Assembly (NCBI GenBank): GCA_038087015.1
Contig: JASBNA010000007.1
Span: forward strand, 124,001-188,000
Length of the DNA stretch: 64,000 nucleotides
From: Cerrena zonata
Lineage: Eukaryota; Basidiomycota; Agaricomycetes; Polyporales; Cerrenaceae
Direction: 5' to 3'
A model generated the notes under the pieces. It saw only the letters and a list, made by a program, of their open reading frames with translations, was not told the DNA's origin and searched no databases. The position numbers were made by a program, and so were the translations under genes. Positions 11,645 through 24,330 of this stretch are shown in pieces. Position 1 is the stretch's first letter. Each line of letters opens with the position of its first letter.

Positions 11645-12400
11645 ACAGAGTGCCCTAAAGTGTTTTACAATTTTTTTGGCATTCTGCCTTATTTTTTTGA
11701 TTTGTATTAAGTAGGGCAGACTGTCTATATGCTTAGTCATCTATATAGGGTCCAGTATATTACCTAATAGGGTATATAGGCCCTATTTGGGTGCTTTTTT
11801 GCGAATTGGCAAGCTCACCTCTTTCTGCTTACAAATCTGATTTCACAGCCACATGTATACTTTTTAACTTGGGTAGGTGGCCCTGGGGTGGGTGGCTGTG
11901 GCTACTACTCACCTTCTGCTTACTGTGGGCACTTATGTCAGCACCCCCTATTGCCTATTTGAGAAAGTGGTTTAGAACAGGGTGGGGGATGGTGCAGGGG
12001 CCTATACTAGGCATTAGAACATGTACTAGAGAGTAAAAGAACAGCATTTTAACGCTGAATCCATATCTAAAACCCCCATGTCATTTGGATAAGAACTGGG
12101 GATGTTATGACAGAAATAGTAGGTATAAATCGATAAAAGGGGGGTTGTAATTGAAATAGGGTAGGAAGGAGCAGTCAAATTATTAAGCAGAGGTAGTATG
12201 CTCCTCTACTATGTTGGGAAAGGGTGTGTACAAGATCCCAGGTTGATTGGATAAGAACTGCATGTTCTGTATTTGGAATACCCCCAAAATGCGAAATTAG
12301 GGGGGTACCCTAGGCTATTGGTGGGGAACCAGCCACTCCCTTGACTATCAATGATAATAAGTTAGAGATATAGTATGGGGAAGCCCATATTCCAGTCTAA
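11645..12400 (+). repeat. Left arm of a long inverted repeat (about 750 bp)
   Basis: This segment is matched in inverse orientation by 14,812-15,556 with few differences. An 81-codon open frame inside it (11,791-12,036) is identical at protein level in the two arms. The arm starts within the shared coding tail described at 11,215. The arms resemble the 3' ends of two related elements pointing at each other. The 81-codon frame is hydrophobic and Trp-rich, and is probably not a gene. Confidence 0.85.
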
Positions 12401-13203
12401 ATCCCCATAGAGTCATCCCTCATACTAATACCTCTTTAATAGGGCGAAAAATGCGAACATAGGCTATTACCTCCACATATACTCAAATAACTATGGAAGG
12501 GAAGGCTCTATTGGTAGTCTAATTAGTACAAATATAGATGTAGTATCTCTCTAGAGGTATGTAGCTCCACAGGCCCTACATACCATGGTTGGACCTACAT
12601 AGCTTAACCACTCTGTGGAACATGGGTGAAAAAGCTATTTTTGTGTCCACAGTTTCCAGGGATATACTTATGATATTAATAAGCAGTTTTCTTGTACCTA
12701 TAGCCCTTGGAGAGTAGTCCAATTCAGTCTCTCCATTTGTCCTCAGACATAGAGGTGACCCTCCAAAATGCGACCCATCTCCCCTCTCCTCCTGACTCAG
12801 AAATACCCCAAATTGCCTCTCTTTTGGGACCTACAGGTCTTACTACTAGACCAAATAACATAAGGGGCGATAGCCTAGATGAGGGACAGTAAGTACTTCC
12901 TGAATCCCCAGCCACCATTATAGAACTTCCAGCCTAACCAATGGTATAGAGGAAGGAGTGTCTTAGAAAATTGCAATTTGAGTAAAACTTGCATATAGGA
13001 TACACTAACCCCAGTGTTAACAAAAAGTATGTCCTATGGCCAGGGCAGCTGGATAGAACTGTGAGGGATACTTGAAAACCTCCATAAGCAGTCTTCTTTC
13101 TCTATGAATATTGCTCTATATGTCTTTGGGTGGGTGTATGCTAGTTTGCATGCAGTAATAGAGGTATATTGGGAGGGGATTTATAGAAGTACCTACTTAC
13201 CTG
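12401..13203. other. Loop sequence of the inverted repeat, left of the solo LTR
   Basis: No supported gene lies here. The stretch repeats the theme AAAATGCGAA (near 12,447 and 12,767), also present in the arms near 11,807 and 12,287. Otherwise nothing is recognised. Confidence 0.4.
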
Positions 13204-14325
13204 TGTTGTAGGGGACAATAGGATGTAGATAAATACACTTAAAATTTTATTTTTCATCAATAGAAACTTCCGACATATCAAGGAAGCGTCCGAACATAAC
13301 GCACGAACAAACGTCCATACGGATGAAGTCATAATACCATCCGGTTCACGCTCACATCCGACACTTCCCTTATTAGGCATCCGGTGGATAGGACAGTCTG
13401 AAACTCACGAATATAGATAATTTCTCCTCGAATCCAAGTTCCCTCTCTTTTCTTATTTCTTCTTTATTTGATTGTATGTTGTTAATTGTATCCACGGCAG
13501 TTCAGGACGTCGGACGATGACCCGAAGACTCGAGACGTAGGTTGCAGACGAGTGCGAGTGAGAACGATCCTTTCAGGGGAGGTTCGTCATCCTCGGGGAC
13601 ACCACTTTGTCGCACCGAGTCATTGCTCGAGTCGGAAGGTTCGAGTTCTTCTTCTTGTTCTGTTCGAACACACGGTCCATCCCATCGCATTTCTTTGTTT
13701 CTTGTTCTCGTATCCACGCGCTTTCCTAATCGGTCGAAGGCCTTTCCTTTAAAGGAAGGTCTTCTATTCAGGCTTATTCTGTTTTCATATTCCGCTCGCT
13801 CTTCTATCGCTTTCTCTCGTGTCGCACCAATCACAATCGCAGGATTCTCGGCCACGAGCACGGCTTGGAGAGAATCCATAACTGTATAAGTAGCTAGAAC
13901 CCGCTACTCAAAATCATCTTCTTTCCTGCACTCGAACTATCATCCCGTCTGATTTAGCTGATCCTTTACGACTTTCGCCCTCGTATTGCCTCTTGTCTCA
14001 CTCGTTGTACTATCGTCATCTAAGTCTCTCTCTCGTCCATCTCGTCGTCTATCTTCGCATAGAATTAACCGCCATACTGTTGGCGGTTTGGTATTTTGAC
14101 TTCTAGCTGAGTATCCTATTATTGTTACGTAAAGTTCGTTCGGTTACATACATATCGTCCGATTACAGTAGATCTTACGGATCGTTTCCGTACCGCGGCC
14201 CCACTTAACACTACCTCGCTCTTTATTACCTGGCGGTATCTTTATCGCTCGGTTCCTCTTTTCCTCCTTTTCTCTTTCTCACGCATCAGGAACCCATCTC
14301 GCTACCTATAGAATCCCCTACAACA
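13204..14325 (+). mobile_element. Solo LTR, copy 1 (CpG-rich, young)
   Basis: The unit starts TGTTGTAGGGG and ends with the exact inverse CCCCTACAACA, as LTRs do. It is flanked by CCTG on both sides (13,200-13,203 and 14,326-14,329), a 4-bp target duplication. A TATA-like CTGTATAAGTAG lies near 13,881. A diverged copy is at 32,572-33,618. It is strikingly CpG-rich compared with its surroundings, so it has not yet been mutated. Open frames of up to 125 codons on both strands inside it are incidental. No internal retroelement sequence is next to it, hence solo. Confidence 0.85.
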
Positions 14326-14329
14326 CCTG

Positions 14330-14811
14330 CAGCTCTGTAATTCTAGACATCATCTAGTATATATTAGAAATCCCAATATCCAGAAGTAGGGCCCTATTGG
14401 TGTAAGGATTGGTGAGATACAAATATCTGCACCTCCTCTCTCTCCCCAGGGGTACCTTCACTCCCCCTCTACCATTTCATGTCAGATAACCAAGCCAATT
14501 GGTATATGTTGTTTTCTACATATTTGACATGTCTAGCAGCAATCCTGATGCATAGAAACACACTCTAACATGTCATATTACTGTCCCATCCCATCCCTCC
14601 TCCTCCCCCTATCACTCAGTATTGATTCTATCACAAAGCAGTGTTGGGTATCATCTAAGATAGTATATTCCAACATAATATGAGTATTACAAAATATTCT
14701 ATCCATTAAAACAGAAGATATAATAGATGTTCTCCTCCTGGTACCTAAATAGAATATTTCGACCATAGCATACCCATACATTGTGCTGATGTCAAGCGAA
14801 CTGGAATATGA
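14330..14811. other. Loop sequence of the inverted repeat, right of the solo LTR
   Basis: About 480 bp of unassigned sequence without a supported gene. Before the LTR inserted it would have been continuous with 12,401-13,203. Confidence 0.4.
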
Positions 14812-15556
14812 GCTTTCCCATACTATATCTTGAACTCATTATCATTTATAGTCCAGGGAATGGCTGGTTCCCCACCAATAGCCTAGGGTACCCCCCTAAT
14901 TTCGCATTTTGGGGGTATTCCAAATACAGAACATGTAGTTCTTATCCAATCAACCTGGGATCTTGTACACATCCTTTCCCAACATAGTAGAGGAGCATAC
15001 TACCTCTGCTTAATAATTTGACTGCTCCTTCCTACCCTATTTCAATTACAACCCCCCTTTTATCGATTTATACCTACTATTTCTGTCATAACATCCCCAG
15101 TTCTTATCCAAATGACATGGGGGTTTTAGATATGGATTCAGCGTTAAAATGCTGTTCTTTTACTCTCTAGTACATGTTCTAATGCCTAGTATAGGCCCCT
15201 GCACCATCCCCCACCCTGTTCTAAACCACTTTCTCAAATAGGCAATAGGGGGTGCTGACATAAGTGCCCACAGTAAGCAGAAGGTGAGTAGTAGCCACAG
15301 CCACCCACCCCAGGGCCACCTACCCAAGTTAAAAAGTATACATGTGGCTGTGAAATCAGATTTGTAAGCAGAAAGAGGTGAGCTTGCCAATTCGCAAAAA
15401 AGCACCCAAATAGGGCCTATATACCCTATTAGGTAATATACTGGACCCTATATAGATGACTAAGCATATAGACAGTCTGCCCTACTTAATACAAATCAAA
15501 AAAATAAGGCAGAATGCCAAAAAATTTGTAAAACACTTTAGGACACTCTGCCTTAG
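14812..15556 (-). repeat. Right arm of the long inverted repeat
   Basis: This is the inverse copy of 11,645-12,400. It follows directly downstream of the long minus-strand frame ending at 15,482, with a small overlap. The arm may therefore be the 3' terminal region of the gag-protease element that occupies 15.5-30.6 kb. It does not resemble the presumed 5' LTR of that element at 30.1-30.6 kb. Confidence 0.85.
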
Positions 15557-18326
15557 GATTTTTAAAAAGTTTACAGCAAAGGCTGTGGGTTTCACCTCAT
15601 GTAGGGCTTCAGCTATGTGATAAACATTGGCCAATATTGAGGCTGATGCAATTGGAAAGGCTACTGGGGGAGGGGGTGATGGTGTCTGAGTCACTGAGAC
15701 TTCGCCATCATGGGTAATCCAGATGAGTTGGTTGTAAAGACCAGCCTCACAAGGAGAAGCTACCTGAGTTACCTGAGTTGCTTGTCTGATAGGGTTGTTG
15801 TGGTCATTGTAGATATCATTGAGCATGGTAGCACATTGGATAGTGGAGAGCTGAGTTGGTATAGAGGGTTTAGGAGTATGTAACAGGAGCTTAGGTGTAG
15901 ATGATAAAGCAAGACCACATTTCCCTTGTCCTGCTGGGACAAGAGAAGGAGAACAGGATAGGTGGCTGATCGTAGAGTTAGTCTGAGAGTAAGCAAGTGT
16001 TAACAACACTTCCACAGCCTGTTGATCACCAGTAAGTCTAGTGTCCCGAATTGGTAACTCTAGAGTTGAAGATGAGCTCACAGTTCATTCTTTGCTTTGG
16101 ACTTCAGCATCACTTTGTTCTTGGGACCTGGGGCTGGTATTGCTTGTATCTGCTTGTTTTGAAACCCAGATGCCTTCCCATTTCTCGATGAAGGAGTCTC
16201 ATATGAAAGTGATAAGTGCAAGACTGTGAGAGACATTTACGTGCTCACTGCTCCCCTCATGTTAATAAATGAGAGTGGAGTCCGGGGCAATCATGGCCAT
16301 GAGATGCTGGGCATCATCTGGAGGCTGAAGCAAATGAGCATATTCACTCATGTTGTAGGTGGTTGATGGCTGGATGTTAAGTTCTTGGATGAAGAAATGA
16401 AGGCTCTCAAGTCCTTCAGGACCTAGGGGCATACTCTTGCCAATGCACTCCACCAGATAATCGTAGTTGGCAGAGAAGTTTGCATAGAACTTGGTATCCT
16501 CAAAGGTAAGTTGTGGATGTGGAGGTGCTGACATAATGTGGTCTACAAGCGTTATTGGAAGGGGAAAGGTTGACTGGAGCTGGGAAGCTTTAGAAGAGGG
16601 CAGGACTCTCTCATCTGAGATGAGGAATCCTATCGAAGATGAGTCCCCTTCCATGATTTTATATGCTGATTTCTTTCTAGTTGGTAGCTTATCATTGAGT
16701 ATGAATCCCAAACTAGTGGGTACATATGTCTGCCAATTATCAAAAAGAGTGGCTATCCCTTCTTTTACTTTGAGTCTTGATGGGTATTTGTTCTTGCTAT
16801 CATGACTTTCTGGTGCCTCCATCTTGTGTTTCTTGAATAACTGGATGTCCCTATTATCTGGCTGTTCTTCCTTGATACCTTTTTTGGACTTGTATAGTCT
16901 GGCATCTATGGTTTCCTTGGTCCTATGATGGATTTTATCTGTACTATTATTCTGATTTTGGATTAACAGCCAAGTGGGCCTGGGGTCATTATCTCAAGAT
17001 AAAAGATGCTTTTCTGAATAATCTTGAGGGCTACTTTCTTCTTTCTTCGGGGGCATCATTCCTGTTCTATATTGGGATTCTCTGCATCCCAATTTGGATT
17101 TGGTGGAGCTCCACACTACACGTGCCTTGTTGGTTGTCTGCTTGACCGACCCACATTGGCAATTTACAGCCACGTGGGTTTTATTTTTGTTCACATCTGC
17201 AATACTAATCTGGGTCTTAGAGGATCGAGGTAGATCTGGTCAGCTGCAATTCTGGTTTTTACATTAGTCCAGGCGGCCCATAATTGGCTCTTCCTCCCAG
17301 ACCAAGCTTGGTAAGTTGTTATTTTGTTCTCCTAGCTGCTCATTTACCCCTATATCATTCAGGGTTTCAGAGGGCTAGGGGAGTGCTTCCTCTTGTCCTC
17401 CTCTCTTCTTTGCTTCTTCCCACCTCTGTCGAGCTGCTCATATGGATCAATACCAGGTTCTGGCATCTTGCTGTAAGTCTCTCTCTTTGTCTATCACTCT
17501 CTTCCACTGTTCTTGTTCCCTCTTGAATTTCTCACAGAGATCCCAGTCACTGCCATCGTCACTCCTGCTGCAACCTTCTCAAAGATGGGTGACCACCGCT
17601 GGCTCATTTTCATCTTGACTCAAAGGTATGTCCTTATTTTTGACTGTGTGAGTTAATTCTTTGCTGATGGCCTCTTTATCGCTCGACATTGCTGTTGCAG
17701 CTGGATCAAGATCGTCAGGTTCAGTTGTAGAAGAGCAAGAGGGTGTTTGTGCATGGCCACATGTGGTACATGAGCACATGAGCCATTCAAGAAGGGACTG
17801 TCTCAGTAAATGATCCTTTCCTTTCTTTTGAGGATTCTTGATGCTAACTTCTTGTTGTTGGCTACTGTGATCAGTGGTCTTAATATCCTTGTGTCTCTTT
17901 CGCTGATGCTGGGATCTACATTTCAAGGGATCATGTTCATTCTGAGGGCAATGGTTGTATTCAGACTTCTTTTCATCCTTTATGTGCTGGTGAGTAATCT
18001 TCTCAGTGAACTTGATCTTTAAGGTGATTTTCTTGCATGTACTAACTTTCCCTTTCATGCGCTGTTGTTGTTGTGTATGTTGATTCTCTGCTGTGATCAT
18101 GTTTATGAAGGGTCATGCGGTTCAGGTTCAGTCAATGAATTCAGACTCCTCGTTGCTCAGTGGATTTTCTCCAGGTGTGACTAGTAGCTCATGTCTTACA
18201 TTGAGATTTTGGTCTTTAAATAAAAGATATGTCCTATCACTTCATTCATCTATTGAGATGAAGTTTCCTCATTTCCAGGAATGTCCCAACAGTAAGTCAA
18301 ATGGGACTCAATCTCCCACATACAAG
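15482..18326 (-). pseudogene. Gag-protease element, part downstream of the LINE insertion
   Basis: A single minus-strand frame of about 948 codons continues the protease frame interrupted at 28,278. It first shows VPFDLLLGHSW, the C-terminal strand of a retropepsin, followed by VRHELLVTPGENP. Then come a Lys/Ser-rich region with CTTCGHAQTPSC, a segment near 16,822-16,262 and a Pro/Thr-rich tail ending at 15,482. Many in-frame stops, mostly TGA, break it. No reverse transcriptase, RNase H or integrase motif is seen, so the element appears to encode gag plus protease plus an unknown tail. The role of the tail is unknown. Confidence 0.65.
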
Positions 18327-18328
18327 TT
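18314..18328. repeat. Target-site duplication of the LINE, left copy
   Basis: TCCCACATACAAGTT is identical to 28,278-28,292. The last two T overlap the poly-A tail (T tract on this strand), so the true length is 13-15 bp. Confidence 0.9.
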
Positions 18329-18490
18329 TTTTTTTTTTTTTTGGAAGAGCTATAACGACCTGTCAGCAGCTAACTTGGTTAGGTCTTAGGGTCTAGCTAA
18401 ATCCTGGCATAACCAGGCGATCTACCAAAGGGGAAAAATGCATTTACGCACGATCACCTTGCAGGGACCAGTGTGGGACTCAGGCACCCT

Positions 18491-21400
18491 TCACCGATGA
18501 CGTGACTTACCACCCGTCTCCGGGTACCCCCTACCCACTAAAACCCCAGGAGTTCTAATCCAGTTGTCTGGGAGTCTATCCTCATTATGAAGGACTCCAT
18601 TCCATGTTTTAAGCACTAGGTTTGGGTCAATTGCTAGTTTACCAAACTTCGCCGGGTTCACCATCGCCCTGTCCATAGACAAACATGTGTCTATTGTGTT
18701 ATACCACCTATTCTCGATTTCAGTATCGGGGTGCGTAAATTCTGGGTCAGAGCCATGTTTGATTCGGCATTCGTTTCGTAGTTTCCAAATAAAGTACGCC
18801 GATTTGGAGAGCAAGATTATATACAGTCTCTGGGCCCCGTTCTTTGATAATTTATCATTGGATTTTTTCCTCTTCATTTTCTTCCTTCTTAGTTGCCAGT
18901 TTGCTTCCTGGAGCTCGCTGTTTTCTGAGGCCGTATTGGGAGGAGGTGGGAAGGGGATGAGGGCCGAGCCTAGTAAAAGTCCCAAGTTTCTACCGTGCCA
19001 CTTCCACTTTGATCTGCTCCACAGGATCTGTGCTAACCGCCATACCAGTTTTTGTCCAGGTGCCGTGCACTGGAAAAGAATGTGTTCCATGTCCTCTGTG
19101 GTCTTGCACTTTGGGCAGATCCCTCTGTCTTCGTAACCGGGTAGTTTGGACCAGAATTTACCCACCTTGTGGGCATTGTGTAGGGTTTTCCATAGGAAGT
19201 CTGATATGGGCCTGCTGAATGCCTTATCTCTCAAAGATCTCCATATCCTCTCATTGTCTGGTGTCCGCCCTATCCTCCTGTAAATCTTCTCTTTTATCTT
19301 TTTTATGTTCCATTTGGTCGCTGGTCGGGATACGGTGGACTTCTCGATTCAGATGCGTCAACATACCAAGGCTTGGGTTGCCGTTGCCAGCTCCATCCCT
19401 GTTAGATTGAATGGATCTGGTATTGACAGATCTAGATCCTCTATCTCTTGCTCTGTTAGGGTGTCCCTTGCCTGGGTCGCAGGTTTTTTGTTTTCAGGGG
19501 TTGCGTCTTCCTTCTTGACCCATTGGAAGGTAGTGACTGCTGATCTCTGTCTCAATCTTGCCAGCGTTGCTCTAACCAGGGCTTCATTCTTGGTATCGGT
19601 CCACCCTCTGGATTCCCACTTCGTGCAGTACTGAGTAAATGTTCCTGTGACGTATGCGGATGTAGTGACTACATGTATGAGGGCAAAGTTCAGTGCCTTT
19701 TGTACTGCGATCAGTGTGGCCGCTATATCGGCTGCTGGTCTCGAGTTCACGTTAATTCTCTTTGTCGTATTCAGGGGATGGTCTTCCTCAAACCATGCAC
19801 AACAAGACGATCGTGGCATGTCTCTCTTCTTGTTGCTATACCCGCCACTAATGTATACTGTCAGAGCTTCATTCCTCATGGAAATTCCCTGGCAGTGTCT
19901 AATCCCAGGTTCCTGTGTGGAGACCTCTGTATCGGAGAAAATATGGAAGATTTTGGAGATGGTTCCTTTTAGTTTCGCAGATGGGTCAAATATCACAGCC
20001 TCGTTCTCTCTCCTCACTACCTCATTTGCCGTATGACGTCGTTTCATCAGCAAGAGGTTGTCATTTACTCGTTCTGACCCCACGCTCCATTTAGGGTGGA
20101 GGAGTTTAATGATGCACTCCACTGCTTTGGCGCATCTATGAGGGTTTCCACACAGCCTTATCGATCGATCCGAGAAGCAGGGTGTGCACTTGCAGTTCTT
20201 GTTCTGTAGATGATCGGGTTCGACTGCTCGATCTAGTCTGCGCCTTATCCGTATTAGGTCTCCTACCACTGTGATGCTGTGGTTTTCGCGAAGGCATTTC
20301 CCCGTCATGGAGTTGTTCAGGTTTTTGAGGGCTTTATTCGCACCAAAATGGTACCAGACTGGAAGTTGTTCTTTCAGCGTTTTATCTAGTTTTATTGCAT
20401 TGCAGGTAAGTCAGTATTTGCTTGCAACTCTTATCATTTTCTGTATATTCTTTGGCAGTGTGCTTGTGCCAGATATGTTGACATTCCAAGATTGGAGGAA
20501 CATATTAATCTGTGAGAGTTTATGGACATTTCCGGAGAATTGAGTTATATTGTCCCCTATTAACATGTCTGTCACATAGGCCCATGCCGGCCTCTTCTCC
20601 GACAGGTCAAGGAAAGACTTCAGCCACATTAAGTCTATCGCTTCGTTATGGGACACCAGATCAAGTAACTTTATTCCCCCTTTGTTAATGTCCTCGCTTA
20701 AATGGTCCATCCCTACCATAGGCCTCGTTCCTTCCCATATGAAGTCTCGTATTGTTTTTTGTAGGATCTTCTCTATTGCTTTTGGCATTCCTTGGACCCT
20801 CGTTAGGTATTGCGTCATGCCAGCAACTATCATCTGGACGATGAGGACTTTTCCGCGCAATGTGGGGGAGCATTTCTTCCACCGTTGTAGAGCATTGTTG
20901 ATTTTTTCCAGTGTTTTGGCCCAGGGGGTGGCCTGATCAACTCTGTTCTCTATCCATGCTCCTAGCGATCGTACAGGTTGTCCGTCATTGGCTAGCTTTA
21001 CATTTTGGGGTATCCCATCCTCCACATGTTCACTAAGTTTTCTGGATTAGATTACTCGCTTCCTGTAGTCCTCCATGCCAATCAGGATTATTTTGGTCTT
21101 CCCAAGATTGAATTGTGCGCCTGAGGCCATACACCATTTCGTTAGGATCTTCTCGAGGTCTTCAAGTCGGTCACCCTCAGACAAGTATACAGTTGTGTCG
21201 TCAGCAAACAGGGTCATTATCACTTTATCTCTTATGCCTGGGATGTCGTAGCCCTTGAGATCAGATTTACGAATTATTTCCACTAATGGTTCGATCGCTA
21301 GGTCAAATAGGAGGCAAGACAGGGGATCGCCCTGCCGTACGCCTCTAGTTATGTCAAAACTGTGGCTACGCTCTCTGTTGAGGATTACTATTGAGGTGGC

Positions 21401-23869
21401 ATGCTGGTATAGTGCCTTTACAGTATTGATGAAGCAGTCGGGTAGTCCAAAGCGTTCCAGGACCTGCCATAGATAGTCATGCGCTATTCAGTTGTATGCC
21501 TTCTCTTGATCCAGTGCAATTATAGCTCCATTTTCCTCTATTGCCTCGGCATAATCAATCATCATCTTCGACAGCTGAATGTGGTTGAAGATGCTCCTTC
21601 CCAGTACGAAGCCAGCCTGGTTCTTATGGATCATTTTCGGTGCCACTTTCGCAAGTTTCGTTGTCAAGGTTTTCGTATATATTTTGTAGTCAGAGTTGAG
21701 CAAGGTAATCGGTCAATAGTTGGATGGTAGTGCGGGGTTGTTCTTTTTCCAGAGCGGACAAATCCAGCCTTGTGTGAAGGAGTTCTCTTGCCAGTGGTCG
21801 CAGCCATGTTTCTCAATGTCCTGATAAACCCCTGTAAGGACACTGATTATATCAAAAGGGGTTCTCTTTTCTGCTTTGGCATCCTCCTTGTATTTCTCAT
21901 TTAATGTCTTATAGAATTCATAGGGCAGTCCATCCAGCCCCGCTGCTTTTTCATTTTCGGTCATTTTCAGGGCTTTGAGGACATCTTCCTCTGTGGTCTC
22001 AGCCGCCAGGGGTGACATGTCTATTCCTAATTGTTCCTTGTCTGGGATCAGATTCAGTGCTTCCTCGATAGCAGCTCCTCTTTCCTGTTCATCTGCGGTG
22101 TAGGGTTTGTGTTGTAGGTCGTCAAAGAAGTTTTTCATTATCTGCACCATTTTGTCCGAACAGCGTTCGTAGCTGTGGGTTCTGTCCCTTACATCATTCC
22201 CTTCAGGAGCTTCTGGCTTTTTTAATTCATATATTAGGTCTTGTGGTTTCTTTTCTTTATTGATCTGTGACCAGTATTTACTTATCGTCTCACCCTCAAT
22301 TCTGTATCGGGCTGCTGTGGTGAGTTTTGTCTTGTGGTATCGCTGTTTTTTTAGTTCCCCTAGCCTTTTCCTGATGAGCGCAGCCGAGAGCTGGATTTCC
22401 TCTTTGCTTTTCATTCTGCTGTCATTTGACAAGAGTTTGAGTTCCGCTTTTAACTCTTTGATTTTCTTCGCCATTTTAGGGATTGCCATTTTCGCGCGTG
22501 CTTGGGCACAAGTCTTTACTTCTTCCTTGAATTCCGCAAATGTTGATTGTATATTTCTCTGCTCGGTACGTCCTTCTATTTCAATCTTTCTCGCAGTTGT
22601 CTCTAACGACAGTCCTAGTTCGTACACTTCATTCATGAACTCTTTGTCACCCAGGAGGAATTTTGGCAGTACCCATCTCCCTTTTCCGATATATGGGGAT
22701 CTTCAGTTTACGAGAACTGTTGATACCATTCGATGATCTGTAGGTACATTCGTATCTTGTATTTCCCAGTCTACAAAGGAGGATTTCATATTGTTCACTA
22801 CATAGATTCAGTCTATACGTGAGTGAGACCCTGTGGCTTCCTGTATGAAAGAGTAATCTCGTGTCTCGGGGAATGTAGATTGCCATCCATCTATGACACC
22901 AAAGTGGTTTTTTATATCGGCCAGTTCGGCTACTGCATCTGGGTCATCAGCATGGGCTGGTAAACGGTCGATCGCTTCGTCTACAAGATTGAAGTCTCCT
23001 AGAACTACATCAGGTGGGGCAAGGTTGAGTTCATCCCAGCGCTGGGTGATTCCTTCCCAGAAACACCTGTTTTTTGATGGGTCATTCAGTGCATAGACAG
23101 CTAGTATTGATATTACTTGTGACTTATGCCAGGGGAGTCATACTAGTATGGCTCGACCTGGTACTATTTCGGAGCTTGTAGCTCCTTTAACGTTAGCAAG
23201 CTCTTTGTTGATTACTATAGCTACTCCCGCTCTTTGTGTCGGGGCTGTTGGGTTGGCAGACTGGAATATTTGCATTCTTTTGCCATAGAGGTTATGGAGG
23301 TTCGCAGTTAATTGTTCGGTCAGATGCATCTCTTGTAGTGCTAGGACACCCAGTCTTTTGTCTTTCAGCATGAAGTTGATTGCACTCCATTTATTGTTAG
23401 GGTGTAGGGGAGCATTTGTGCCTGCTCCTCTCATATTTAGTGATGCGATTGCGAGATGTGCTTTCGTATTCTTGTTGATGCGCCTGACCGGGTCCTGCAT
23501 GTTTATTGGGGCTCATACATTGATTAGTTTGGGTTCATTTTGGTTTGTCATTTCTGTCCTACCAGGAGGGTTATAGTGATTATCTTGAGCCAATCCAGCC
23601 ATTGGTGTCCCGGTTGGTTGGTGCAGCACCTGTGCTGCATTGGTGGTAGCCTCGTGGTGTCGAGGACGTGACTCCCACATGGCAGAAGTGCCACTAGATA
23701 ACCCCCAAGTCCGTGGCTGACTAAGGGACCTGTCACCGTTCTCCATTGACCCTTCATTTGAGGCACGGTGGGCAGGTATGCAACAGTCCTCTCTGGGTTG
23801 TTGGAGGCCATGGACGTTAACTGACGTGTTCCCATTATGATATTGGTTTGTTGTAGATGAGGTGGTCAT
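18491..23869 (-). pseudogene. LINE ORF2: endonuclease, reverse transcriptase, zf-RVT
   Basis: One frame of 1,793 codons runs from an ATG at 23,869 to TGA at 18,491 without any frameshift. The N-terminal third holds an apurinic-like endonuclease: NMRGAG start, ALQEMHL, VLGDFNLVDEA, SRID-stop-IYV and TDHRMVS. The middle holds the reverse transcriptase: QAGFVLGRS, GVRQGDPLSCLLF, then FADD at 21,208-21,197. Near the C-terminus CPKCKTTEDMEHILFQC (19,117-19,067) is a zf-RVT-type knuckle. No RNase H domain is evident. Ten internal stops lie at 23,513, 23,138, 22,808, 22,703, 21,713, 21,488, 21,047, 20,411, 19,358 and 19,349. Nine are TGA and one is TAA. Most sit where Arg is expected, implying CGA to TGA. 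The copy is inactive. Confidence 0.92.
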
Positions 23870-24330
23870 TGCATTTTACCAAATCCTGACTTAGCAGCGA
23901 TATGTCAGGTCAGGGAGCCAGACGGGGCTACCTTTCTTGGACTATGTTGAACCTACTGGTATCCGATCTGTTAAGAAGGGATAATGTTCAGGTGACTTCA
24001 GCCTCTCGGCACAGCACATCCAGACCTAAATAGGTCGCCATTGTTGTAAAGTTCTTAATGGACCCTACGGTGCATATCCACTTTCCTGTCCTGCTAGGCA
24101 GTCAGTAAATTTGGGCGGTATGTTTTCCTCATTTTTCTCCCCTTAGTTGTTCATGTAAGTGTAGGTATACAACCAAAATATATACTGTCGAATGTCCATA
24201 CTAAGTATTGTTACACAGCTGTGTATCCCGCCAAGTCCGCTGATAAATAATGTCTACAAATAGTTACCATAACCTGCCAGGTCTGCTGTTATCAATGTCA
24301 AGAAAGAGATGGGAAGATAGAAAAGCAATT

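Noticed and set aside
11791..12036. 81-codon Trp-rich membrane-like ORF, repeated at 15,160-15,405
   Set aside because: It is identical in both arms because the arms are a recent duplication. There is no family resemblance and no sign of selection, so it is treated as part of the repeat.
13502..13889. Overlapping ORFs of 115-125 codons on both strands
   Set aside because: They lie wholly inside the solo LTR and arise from its CpG-rich sequence. Copy 2 of the LTR does not keep them open.
19358..20308. Separate genes for each open piece of the LINE
   Set aside because: All pieces share one frame and are separated only by single stop codons, so they are one broken ORF2.
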